A stretch of DNA of 9,908 bases from contig CALIBA010000019.1 in NCBI GenBank assembly GCA_938045435.1, positions 1 to 9,908 of the forward strand, in the 5' to 3' direction. A model generated the notes under the pieces. That model was not told the origin of the DNA. It saw only the letters and a list, made by a program, of their open reading frames with translations, and did not search any database. Source of the stretch: an uncultured Selenomonas sp. GTDB lineage: Bacteria > Bacillota > Negativicutes > Selenomonadales > Selenomonadaceae. Positions 1 through 6,555 of this stretch are shown in pieces; position 1 is the stretch's first letter; every line of letters starts with the position of its first letter. Made by a program: the position numbers and the translations under genes.

Positions 1-1284
1 GTTGAGAAGGTAGGAAAGGATACCTCGCTCGCCCATATTGTCCATCTGGTAGAGGAGGCGCAGATGCGCCGCGCCCCCGTGCAGAACTTTGCCGATCAGA
101 TGGCAAACTACCTCGTGCCGGTGTCGTTTATCGGCGCGGCCATCGTCTACGGCGCCACACGCGACTGGGGGCGGGTGCTGAACCTGCTCTTTATTGACTT
201 TTCCTGCGGGCTCAAGCTCTCGACAGCGACCGCCATATCTGCCGCCATCGCGGCAGCGGCGCGGCGTGGCATTCTCGTTAAGGGCGGCAACTATATTGAA
301 GCGCTCGCACGCACAGATACAGTTGTGCTCGACAAGACGGGTACGCTGACGGTCGGCGTGCCGGAGATTTCCTTTATCGCCACGGCCAAAGGCGTTGAGG
401 AGAAGGAGGCTGTGCTGCTCGCGGCTTCGGCGGAGGAGCACTCTGTGCATCCCCTGGCGGTTGCGATTCAGAAATATGTCGAGGCAAAGGCGTGGAAAAC
501 GCCGCAGCACCGCTCGTCCAAGACTATTGTAGCGCGCGGAATGCAGGCGGAAGTGCCGGACTTTGAAGGATATGCCGGCGGCACCGTACGCGTCGGCAGT
601 CGCCGCTTTCTAAAGGAGTGCGGTATCGAGGATAAAGAGCAGCTTGGCGCTGCCGTCTCCGGGAAGAACCTTCTCTATATCGCACGCGATACAAAGCTTA
701 TCGGCATCATCGGCATCGAGGATCCGATTCGTCCGAAGATGAAAAAAACGCTGAACCAGATGCGCCGCTATGGCATAGATGAGATCGTTATGCTGACCGG
801 CGATGCGAAGGCGGTCGCCGCAGATGTCGCGCGTGAGATGGATGTGGACTCGTACCATGCCGAGATTCTGCCTGAGGACAAGTCGCGCTATGTCAATCAG
901 CTCAAGCAGCGCGGCACCGTGATGATGGTCGGCGACGGCATCAACGATGCGCCCGCACTTGCCTTTGCGGACGTGGGCGTGTCGCTCGGCGGGCGGCAGA
1001 CGGATATTGCAGCGGAGTCTTCTGCGGTGACGATTCACTCGGAGGATCCGGCGCGCCTCATGGAGGCTCTGCAGCTTGGGCGGCGGACCATGCAGCTTGT
1101 GAATCAAAATTTTAAGGCAACCATTCTCGTCAACTCCTCGGCTATGTTGCTTGGGGCGCTTGGTTGCATCAGTCCGCTTTCTGCGGCAGTGATCCACAAC
1201 ACGGCGACTCTTGCGGTGGTGCTCAACAGCTGCCGCGTTTTAACCCCTGCGGGCGGTGTATTTTGGAGGAAAAAACAAGGCTAG
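1..1284 (+). CDS. Heavy-metal translocating P-type ATPase, 3' part (5' end outside window)
   Basis: This is the C-terminal 427 residues of a P1B-type ATPase, an inner-membrane pump that uses ATP to export a transition metal. The frame is open from base 1, so the start lies upstream. Visible parts in order are two membrane helices around nt 100-270, the second carrying SCGLK (nt 202-216) where P1B pumps have their metal-binding CPC-type motif; the phosphorylation site DKTGTLT (nt 331-351); an HP dipeptide in VHPLA (nt 448-453); TGD (nt 796-804); the hinge GDGINDAP (nt 931-954); and two C-terminal helices ending in HNTATLAVVLNS. All catalytic motifs are intact, so the enzyme is probably active. 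The variant membrane motif and the ARRGILVKGG stretch suggest the CtpC-like branch, which has been linked to Mn, Zn or Fe. The substrate cannot be read from sequence. A terminator follows, so it is probably not co-transcribed with the flagellar genes. Confidence 0.95.
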   Translation, partial: VEKVGKDTSLAHIVHLVEEAQMRRAPVQNFADQMANYLVPVSFIGAAIVYGATRDWGRVLNLLFIDFSCGLKLSTATAISAAIAAAARRGILVKGGNYIEALARTDTVVLDKTGTLTVGVPEISFIATAKGVEEKEAVLLAASAEEHSVHPLAVAIQKYVEAKAWKTPQHRSSKTIVARGMQAEVPDFEGYAGGTVRVGSRRFLKECGIEDKEQLGAAVSGKNLLYIARDTKLIGIIGIEDPIRPKMKKTLNQMRRYGIDEIVMLTGDAKAVAADVAREMDVDSYHAEILPEDKSRYVNQLKQRGTVMMVGDGINDAPALAFADVGVSLGGRQTDIAAESSAVTIHSEDPARLMEALQLGRRTMQLVNQNFKATILVNSSAMLLGALGCISPLSAAVIHNTATLAVVLNSCRVLTPAGGVFWRKKQG

Positions 1285-1317
1285 ACGAGCCATATAGATA
1301 CACTGCCGATAATGTTT

Positions 1318-1362
1318 GGCGCGTACAGAGGAAAAATTCCTTAAGTGCGCGTCCTTTTTTTT
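1318..1362 (+). terminator. Strong intrinsic terminator after the P-type ATPase gene
   Basis: The arm GGCGCGTAC (1318-1326) pairs with GTGCGCGTCC (1345-1354), giving 9 bp with one G-U pair and one bulged T. The loop holds a further small stem, AGGAA (1329-1333) with TTCCT (1337-1341). Eight consecutive T residues (1355-1362) follow directly. This is a textbook Rho-independent terminator reading rightwards, and it separates the metal pump from the flagellar genes. Confidence 0.85.
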
Positions 1363-1365
1363 CGA

Positions 1366-1391
1366 TAAAGAAAATGAAAGAGTTCCGAGCA
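1366..1391 (+). promoter_or_regulatory. Candidate sigma-28 (SigD/FliA-type) promoter for flgM
   Basis: TAAA (1366-1369) is followed after 14 nt by TCCGAGCA (1384-1391). The Bacillus SigD consensus is TAAA, 14-16 nt, then GCCGATAT, so the -35 element is perfect and the -10 keeps the CCGA core but not its 3' half. The site lies just after the terminator and about 35 nt before the flgM start, which fits a late flagellar gene promoter. A better -10 octamer, GCCGATAA at 1305-1312, lies before the terminator and has no matching -35. Confidence 0.4.
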
Positions 1392-1427
1392 TATCGTACC
1401 GGGACAAAATACAGGTGGTGAAAAAAG

Positions 1428-1709
1428 ATGTTAATCAGAAATCATGCAGTGCAGTCCGTAAGCCGCCTCTATGAGGGCAGCCAAGCAGTCAGCACACGAT
1501 ACGTAGAAGCAGCAGGCGCTGTGCAGCAGCCGGATGCGATCGAGCTGTCAGGTGAGGTGCAGAGCTTCGGCGACATTTTACAAAAGCTCCAAGCAATGGA
1601 TGATGTGCGCATGGAGCGTGTGGAGGCGCTCTCTGCGCGCGCCCAGGCAGGAACCTATGCGCCGGCGTCCGCGGACATCGCAGCAAAGATGCTTGCGATG
1701 CGCTACTAG
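1428..1709 (+). CDS. flgM: FlgM, anti-sigma-28 factor
   Basis: This is a 93-residue protein. FlgM binds and inhibits the flagellar sigma factor sigma-28 (SigD/FliA) in the cytoplasm and, in many bacteria, is exported when the hook is complete, which releases late gene expression. The C-terminal half has the family pattern: DAIELSGEVQSF (residues about 36-47), then an amphipathic helix, RMERVEALSARAQAGTY, and the ending ADIAAKMLAMRY. The N-terminal third is probably disordered, as is usual for FlgM. Length is normal for the family. The start is supported by AGGTGGTGA at 1413-1421, 6 nt before the ATG. It is the first gene of the flagellar run and lies 16 nt upstream of flgN, an order also found in Bacillus subtilis. 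A candidate sigma-28 promoter lies upstream, which would give the usual feedback. Confidence 0.93.
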   Translation: MLIRNHAVQSVSRLYEGSQAVSTRYVEAAGAVQQPDAIELSGEVQSFGDILQKLQAMDDVRMERVEALSARAQAGTYAPASADIAAKMLAMRY

Positions 1710-1725
1710 GGCAGGAGAACCATTC

Positions 1726-2214
1726 ATGTGGAATGCGCTCACGCATACGCTCGGCGCACTTGCCGACCAATATGAACAGATTTGCAGTCTCCAGGAGGAA
1801 AAGCGTCATGTGCTTATTGCACTTGATATGGAACGCTTGGAAAAACTTATTGCACGGGAGGAACTTTTTGTACGTACCGTGGAGCTCCTAGAGGATGAGC
1901 GGCGCGGGCTGCTCAAAGAGATCGGTATGCATACCCCCGGGGTGACGCCGGAGACGGATATGGAGGAACTGTCGCTGCTCGCACCGACAGATGAAATCTA
2001 TCGCGCAGTGCACACGGCCAGCACAAGGCTCAGTCAACTTGTGAAAAAGGCCAAGGAACGTGTTGGAGATAATGCGCTCCTGACAGAGGGGGCGCTCATC
2101 GCAGTGAATCGGCAGCTTGGACTAATCGGCGGTGCCGTTGTCGATCCCGTTTACGGAAGCGACGGAGATGAACAGGTGCGGCATTTGAAGAAGAATCTGG
2201 ACTATAGGGCGTGA
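1726..2214 (+). CDS. flgN: FlgN, export chaperone for FlgK and FlgL
   Basis: This 162-residue, mostly helical protein is a FlgN-family chaperone, the cytoplasmic escort that keeps the junction proteins FlgK and FlgL export-ready and hands them to the flagellar type III export gate. The N-terminal half has the FlgN pattern of a long amphipathic helix, with LQEEKRHVLIALDMERLEKL at about residues 23-42 and a second charged helix with LEDERRGLLKEI. Near the C-terminus is LGLIGGAVVDPVYG, a short motif shared with the next gene product. The frame is open much further upstream (to 1534), but that part overlaps flgM. The ATG at 1726 is preceded by AGGAG at 1713-1717 and is taken as the start. The chaperone's presumed clients are encoded two genes downstream. 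Confidence 0.9.
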   Translation: MWNALTHTLGALADQYEQICSLQEEKRHVLIALDMERLEKLIAREELFVRTVELLEDERRGLLKEIGMHTPGVTPETDMEELSLLAPTDEIYRAVHTASTRLSQLVKKAKERVGDNALLTEGALIAVNRQLGLIGGAVVDPVYGSDGDEQVRHLKKNLDYRA

Positions 2215-2220
2215 GCGGTT

Positions 2221-2712
2221 ATGACAAATGAAACCCAAGAGGCACGCGCACTGCTCGAATCACAGATTGCCGCATGTGCGGCGGCGCAGGAGCGGTTTGG
2301 AGCACTGAAGGAGGTGCTGCAGAAGGATGTTTCGGGGGAAGGGGTTTCTGCAGCCTCCATTGCAGCCGAGCGCAGTCTTGCAGACATGCGCGGCATCGAG
2401 CGCAGACAGAAAGAACTTCTAGAGCGAACAGGACAGGCAGATATGAGAGGGGTTCTTGCAAAAGAGCCGAATATAAGGGAACGGCTCGCTGCAGAAAAAC
2501 TTGCCGCGATTGCGGTGCAGCACCAACAGGCACTGCGGGACAGCGTACAGCTTTGTCAGGAACTGCTCCAAAACAGTGTAGATTTTATCAGCTATCAGCT
2601 CAATGTCATCTCCGGCACCGTTGCCGACCACACCTACGGGAAATCGCAGCCCATTGCGGGCACCGGCGGGGGGGTGTCACGGGAGATCGCTATGTTTGAT
2701 GCAGATGTATAA
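2221..2712 (+). CDS. Second FlgN-like protein, probable flagellar export chaperone
   Basis: This 163-residue protein is predicted to be almost entirely helical, with no signal peptide and no membrane segment. Charged heptad-like stretches (for example SIAAERSLADMRGIERRQKE and the region around RERLAAEKLAAI) suggest a coiled-coil chaperone. Near the C-terminus it carries LNVISGTVADHTYG, which lines up with LGLIGGAVVDPVYG in the preceding FlgN. It ends in AMFDADV, as short flagellar chaperones often end in a weak tail. The gene starts 6 nt after the flgN stop with only a poor ribosome binding site, so translation is probably coupled to flgN. The simplest reading is a diverged tandem paralogue of flgN that serves one of FlgK or FlgL, or both as a partner of FlgN. 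Assignment to the family is inference from the shared motif, size and position. Confidence 0.7.
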   Translation: MTNETQEARALLESQIAACAAAQERFGALKEVLQKDVSGEGVSAASIAAERSLADMRGIERRQKELLERTGQADMRGVLAKEPNIRERLAAEKLAAIAVQHQQALRDSVQLCQELLQNSVDFISYQLNVISGTVADHTYGKSQPIAGTGGGVSREIAMFDADV

Positions 2713-2736
2713 AACGATTAGGAAAGAGTGAAGACG

Positions 2737-4461
2737 ATGCGGTCAACTTTTGCCGGACTCAATACCATGGTGCGAGGGATACAGAACAACCAGCTCTCCC
2801 TCGACACGGTCGGACACAATATCACCAATGCGACGACAGAGGGGTATTCACGTCAGAGCGTGAACTCTGCTGCAACGAAGTACAGCGAGCGCCCTGCGCT
2901 CTATGGAGAGGTGCTCGCAGGAAGCGGCGTCGATGTACTCTCGCTCACGCGTGCACGCAACATCTATGCAGATAAGCAGTTCTGGGCGGAAACCTCGTCA
3001 CAGACGTTCTATAAAACGTATAAGACGAACTACGATAAGGTTGAAGCGGTTTTTAACGACTCAAAGAAGACCGGTATTCTCAATGCGATGCAGGAGTTCT
3101 ATCAGTCGTGGGTCAACCTCTCAGACTATGCCAGTGACGCAGCTTCGCGCACATCGGTGATCAGCAAGGGGAACAATCTGGTCAACCGCATCCAGACGGC
3201 AGCAAAACAACTGCAGGAACAGATTGCTGCGCAGTATGATGAAATGCGTACGCAGGTACAAAAGGTCAACACCATCACCGGACAGATCGCGCAGCTCAAC
3301 CAAAACATCATGCTCGCAGAGACGGGGGGCGGCATGGCAAATGACCTGCGTGACCAGCGCGACCTCCTCGTGGATAAGCTCTCGGAACTGACGAATGTCA
3401 ACGTTTATCAGGAACCGAACGGCATGTACACCGTCGTTTCCAACGGATCTACACTCGTGCACCGCAACAGCGCACTGACCCTTGAGATGAGTGAACCATA
3501 TCACAATGAGCAGTATGGCATCTCTGATTACACCATACGCATCAAGGAAGCGGGCGGTCTTGGGTATATCCCGCAGGGCGGTGTTCTAAAAGCCTTGCAG
3601 GATACCATCGCGCAGGATAAGGGATATATCGACAACCTCGCAGACATCTCCGCGACCCTCCTTTCGACGTTCAACGACGTCCACAAGCAGGGCGCCGGCA
3701 TCGATCGGAACGAGACGACGTGGACGAACTTCTTCGGGAAAAATGCCTTCAAAAGCACCTTTACAGGAAATAACTACGATCAGAGACACTATACATGGCA
3801 TGTTGACCCGCTGACAGGCGACCGTTATCTAAGGGCGGCGGGTGCCAGCGTCGTCCGCACATCGGCTGGTACGACGCGGACAGTGACGATGACGGATACA
3901 TCCATCGGCAACGACATTCAAAAACTCCGCTCCATGCAGATCATAGAGGAGCTGAAGGTCAGTGATGAACTGACTGCAGCGGGCGGACAGAACCTCGTCG
4001 GCGCACGTCAGATTACGAATAATGCGGGGGTAAAAATCGCGCCGACCTATATTCCGGGTGGTGCAACCTATACCTATAACACCGCCAACATCAACGGTAC
4101 AGGTGACGGCACCATGGCGGTGGAGCTGAGCAAACTGTTCAACCTCGGGCAGTCGAACACCATGAACCCCATGGGCACAGAGCGTGCTGTCGGCGATATT
4201 TCCGTCAACCAATACTATAATGAAATCATGAGCAGGCTGGGTGCAAGTGCCGAAAATATCGAGAAGAAGGTCAAGCATCAAGACGATCTTATGACCCAGA
4301 TTGAGCAGTGGCGGCAGTCCACAGCCGGCGTTGACTGGAACGAGGAACTGACCAATATGCTGAAGTTCCAGACAGGGTATGGTTCCTGCTCACGCGTGCT
4401 TACGACAATGGATGAAATGCTGGACCGACTGATTAACAGCACCGGCGTTGTAGGAAGGTAA
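2737..4461 (+). CDS. flgK: FlgK, hook-filament junction protein 1 (HAP1)
   Basis: FlgK forms the first of the two junction rings between the hook and the flagellin filament and is exported through the flagellar type III system. The 574-residue product starts with MRSTFAGL and has the conserved axial-protein signature GHNITNATTEGYSRQ (residues 26-40). Residues about 531-574 form the matching C-terminal D0/D1 helix (VDWNEELTNMLKFQTGYGSC, then RVLTTMDEMLDRLIN). The middle is the variable outer domain. Length is slightly above the common 460-560. The frame also allows a GTG at 2728, but the purine stretch AGGAAAG (2720-2726) would then be only 1 nt away, and family members begin at MRSTF, so ATG 2737 is chosen. 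It lies directly after the chaperone genes and 10 nt before flgL. Confidence 0.95.
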   Translation: MRSTFAGLNTMVRGIQNNQLSLDTVGHNITNATTEGYSRQSVNSAATKYSERPALYGEVLAGSGVDVLSLTRARNIYADKQFWAETSSQTFYKTYKTNYDKVEAVFNDSKKTGILNAMQEFYQSWVNLSDYASDAASRTSVISKGNNLVNRIQTAAKQLQEQIAAQYDEMRTQVQKVNTITGQIAQLNQNIMLAETGGGMANDLRDQRDLLVDKLSELTNVNVYQEPNGMYTVVSNGSTLVHRNSALTLEMSEPYHNEQYGISDYTIRIKEAGGLGYIPQGGVLKALQDTIAQDKGYIDNLADISATLLSTFNDVHKQGAGIDRNETTWTNFFGKNAFKSTFTGNNYDQRHYTWHVDPLTGDRYLRAAGASVVRTSAGTTRTVTMTDTSIGNDIQKLRSMQIIEELKVSDELTAAGGQNLVGARQITNNAGVKIAPTYIPGGATYTYNTANINGTGDGTMAVELSKLFNLGQSNTMNPMGTERAVGDISVNQYYNEIMSRLGASAENIEKKVKHQDDLMTQIEQWRQSTAGVDWNEELTNMLKFQTGYGSCSRVLTTMDEMLDRLINSTGVVGR

Positions 4462-4471
4462 GAGGTGACTT

Positions 4472-5827
4472 ATGGCAGTTCGTATTAGCAGCAACTATGT
4501 GGTGCAGCGGTACCAAAGGGATCTCAATGAGTTGGATTATACAAAGACCAAACTCATGGAGCAGAGCGACGGCAGCAAGCTGCACCGTCCTTCAGACAAC
4601 TCCGTCGACTATTCGCGTTTTTTGCGCTACAATGTCTCGGAGACAGAAAACTCACGGTATCAAAAGAGCGTCAAGGCCGGCATCTCGTGGATGAACAGTA
4701 CACAGACTGCACTCAGCGGGATTGAGAACATCCAAAAGACCTTTAAGGCGCGCGCCGTAGAGGCGGCGAACGATGATAAGGATGGCAAAAGTGGTGACTG
4801 GCAGGCGATTGCCAAAGAGATGATGGCGCAGATTCAGCAGATCGTCTCCCTCGGCAACACGCAGCTCGGCGACCGCTATATCTTCTCCGGGCAGGCAGAT
4901 CTCAAGCAGCCCTTTGCATTGACGGATGAAAAGACACCGCGCAGCCGCGGACTTACCAAGACGCTCGATGACCCACAGACACGATTCTTCAACAACGTGG
5001 GCAATAATCAGAGCCCTGACTTCCTGCGTCAAATGCTCGAGATGAATGGCAGCGATGGCAATACGTACTACTTGAACACATTGACGGGAGACGTTTACAG
5101 CAAGGAGTTTGTCGAGAACGGCTACAAGGATCTCGTCGGACAGGGCTATAAGACAGTTGCACAGGCTGCTGCTGCCGGCAAGCCGACCCGGGTCGGCAAC
5201 ATCGCTATGCCGGCAGGGTTTGTATCACAGAACTTTAAGAACACCGGTGAGATCATCAGCGGCACAGCCGGACGCGGTGTCAACTGGAGCACGACGGTAG
5301 GCGGCGTGACGATGCGGTTCGCAACGGTGAAACAGCAGCTCGCGACTTACAGCGGCGACTTCCGCTATATCTCGATGGTCAAGCAGAACGGTTCGACCGA
5401 GCCGACGGCAGATACGGTCAACAGAACCGGAGAAGACCTTTTTGGACGCGATCTCTTTGATGATGCGAACTCCGGCAACACCATGTCCGGTACTGCGATG
5501 CTGAACAACATGCTGACAGTGCATGCTAAGACCAATGCAGCGGACTCCAAGTGGCTCAGCTCCGACGGCGTGACACATGCCGATGTCGCCAATCAAGTCA
5601 CATTGCAGGCACATGCAAAGACCGGCTCACGCGTTCAGCTTTATAACGATATGACGGATATTCTCACCAATCAGGGACAGAATATCACGAGTGACATCAC
5701 AGATGTCTCCTCGGCGGATGTTGCAGAACTTGCCACAAAGATGATGCAGCACCAAACAGTCATGAGTATGTCGCTGTCGATGGGGGCGCGTATTCTGCCG
5801 CTCTCGTTGGTTGATTATCTGCGCTGA
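4472..5827 (+). CDS. flgL: FlgL, hook-filament junction protein 3 (HAP3), enlarged
   Basis: FlgL forms the second junction ring, onto which flagellin assembles. The 451-residue product begins MAVRISSNYVVQRYQRDLNE and has the flagellin-like N-terminal helix, with the LHRPSDNSVDYSR segment at residues 37-49. The FlgL hallmark GDRYIFSGQADLKQPF is at 133-148. The C-terminal D0 helix (DVAELATKMMQHQTVMSMSL then ILPLSLVDYLR) is also of the flagellin/FlgL type. Many FlgL proteins are about 300 residues. Here residues roughly 150-380 are an expanded, glycine- and threonine-rich central region, probably a surface domain. The SD AGAGGTGA (4461-4468) overlaps the flgK stop codon, so the two genes are probably co-translated. 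A strong hairpin follows the stop codon. Confidence 0.93.
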   Translation: MAVRISSNYVVQRYQRDLNELDYTKTKLMEQSDGSKLHRPSDNSVDYSRFLRYNVSETENSRYQKSVKAGISWMNSTQTALSGIENIQKTFKARAVEAANDDKDGKSGDWQAIAKEMMAQIQQIVSLGNTQLGDRYIFSGQADLKQPFALTDEKTPRSRGLTKTLDDPQTRFFNNVGNNQSPDFLRQMLEMNGSDGNTYYLNTLTGDVYSKEFVENGYKDLVGQGYKTVAQAAAAGKPTRVGNIAMPAGFVSQNFKNTGEIISGTAGRGVNWSTTVGGVTMRFATVKQQLATYSGDFRYISMVKQNGSTEPTADTVNRTGEDLFGRDLFDDANSGNTMSGTAMLNNMLTVHAKTNAADSKWLSSDGVTHADVANQVTLQAHAKTGSRVQLYNDMTDILTNQGQNITSDITDVSSADVAELATKMMQHQTVMSMSLSMGARILPLSLVDYLR

Positions 5828-5833
5828 TGCTTT

Positions 5834-5871
5834 AGCGGCGTACATGAGTACGCTGCTCTTGCTGTGTTTTT
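5834..5871 (+). terminator. Hairpin after flgL, possible partial terminator or attenuator
   Basis: AGCGGCGTAC (5834-5843) pairs with GTACGCTGCT (5848-5857), giving 10 bp including one G-U pair, with an ATGA loop. A T-rich but interrupted stretch (5858-5871) ends in five T residues. The stem is strong, but the T run is 9 nt away, so termination may be incomplete. Since fliW and csrA lie downstream in the same direction, it may lower expression between flgL and those genes or stabilise the 3' end of the upstream message. Confidence 0.5.
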
Positions 5872-5875
5872 CAAG

Positions 5876-5946
5876 AAGGCACGCCGTGCTTTTATGGGCG
5901 GCGCTGTCTGGCCGATTTTGTATCCACGGTATTCCCATAAGGGGAA
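5876..5946 (+). promoter_or_regulatory. Structured leader before the DUF6470 gene
   Basis: Several mutually exclusive hairpins can be drawn. AAGGCAC (5876-5882) pairs with GTGCTTT (5886-5892). CTTTTATGGG (5889-5898) pairs with CCCATAAGGG (5934-5943) in a 10-bp helix with two G-U pairs. TTCCC (5932-5936) pairs with GGGAA (5942-5946). The last two both bury the ribosome binding site AAGGGG (5939-5944). Alternative structures of this kind can control translation, but no ligand or protein can be named and no known riboswitch class is recognised. Confidence 0.35.
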
Positions 5947-5949
5947 AGG

Positions 5950-6543
5950 ATGCCCTTTATGTCTATGTTTTATCTCAATACACGGCATACGCTTCCCATG
6001 ATCGGCATACGCATGCAGCTTGCCAGCCTCGAAACCAGCATTACGCAGCCGCGTTATGAGCAGGAGTCGGTGCAGGCACGCTCCGAACAAGGGAAGACGC
6101 AGCCCCAGATATATATTAACACCTATCCGAGCCGCCACAGCTATGGTTATACCAATCATACGGATTTTGCCCGGGAGCATGGGCAAGAGGGCATCCAGGA
6201 TGTACAGAAGGCAACAGCGATACACACGCGGAGGGCGTGGACGCTCGCAGAGGATGCCCCCAAACCGGGACGTATGGTATTGCTTGAGCTTTACAAAAAG
6301 GATGTCATGCACCGTGCGACGCGTATGCGCGGGCTTGAGGCCGCGCATATTCCGGATCCTGAGATCCGCTTTGATGTCGGCAGAGTCGTTGGGGACATCC
6401 ACGGCGGACGCACTGTGCCTAAGTGGTATACGGAAGGACATGCAAATGTCCGCTATCGCCCTGGCAGCATCGAAACCTATTTGCGGCAGAAGGGTGAGAT
6501 TCACAGTTGGATCAGTGAAGGTACGTATGATATTTATGCGTAA
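5950..6543 (+). CDS. DUF6470 family protein (YviE-like), function unknown
   Basis: This 197-residue protein resembles the DUF6470 family, whose Bacillus subtilis member YviE is encoded at the same place between flgL and fliW. Family-like parts are the N-terminal LPMIGIRMQLASLETSITQP (residues 15-34), PQIYINTYPSRHSYGYTN (52-69), a helical middle with a repeated-alanine pattern, and a C-terminal beta-rich part ending in GEIHSWISEGTYDIYA. There is no signal peptide or membrane helix, so it is probably cytoplasmic or exported by the flagellar system. Two starts are possible: ATG 5950, with AAGGGG 5 nt upstream, or ATG 5959, with GGAAAGGA 8 nt upstream. Both ribosome binding sites lie inside predicted hairpins. 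Its fixed position beside fliW-csrA suggests a filament-related role, but no biochemical function can be given. Confidence 0.8.
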   Translation: MPFMSMFYLNTRHTLPMIGIRMQLASLETSITQPRYEQESVQARSEQGKTQPQIYINTYPSRHSYGYTNHTDFAREHGQEGIQDVQKATAIHTRRAWTLAEDAPKPGRMVLLELYKKDVMHRATRMRGLEAAHIPDPEIRFDVGRVVGDIHGGRTVPKWYTEGHANVRYRPGSIETYLRQKGEIHSWISEGTYDIYA

Positions 6544-6555
6544 CAGGAGATTTTA

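Noticed and set aside
610..1197. Open frame of 195 codons on the minus strand
   Set aside because: It is opposite the P-type ATPase catalytic domain with its intact motifs and has His/Arg-rich shadow composition.
1164..1421. Open frame of 85 codons across the ATPase end and the flgM upstream region
   Set aside because: It overlaps the ATPase C-terminus and runs through the terminator hairpin and promoter region; no ribosome binding site or recognisable product.
1534..1725. Longer flgN start at 1534
   Set aside because: The extra part is out-of-frame flgM sequence; ATG 1726 has AGGAG at the right distance and begins where FlgN homology begins.
2728..2736. GTG start for flgK at 2728
   Set aside because: The purine-rich site is only 1 nt away from the GTG, and FlgK proteins begin at MRSTF, which is ATG 2737.
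5815..6504. Open frame of 229 codons on the minus strand
   Set aside because: It lies antisense to the DUF6470 gene, whose product has recognisable family segments; the minus-strand product has no recognisable domain and is Arg- and Cys-rich, as shadows are.
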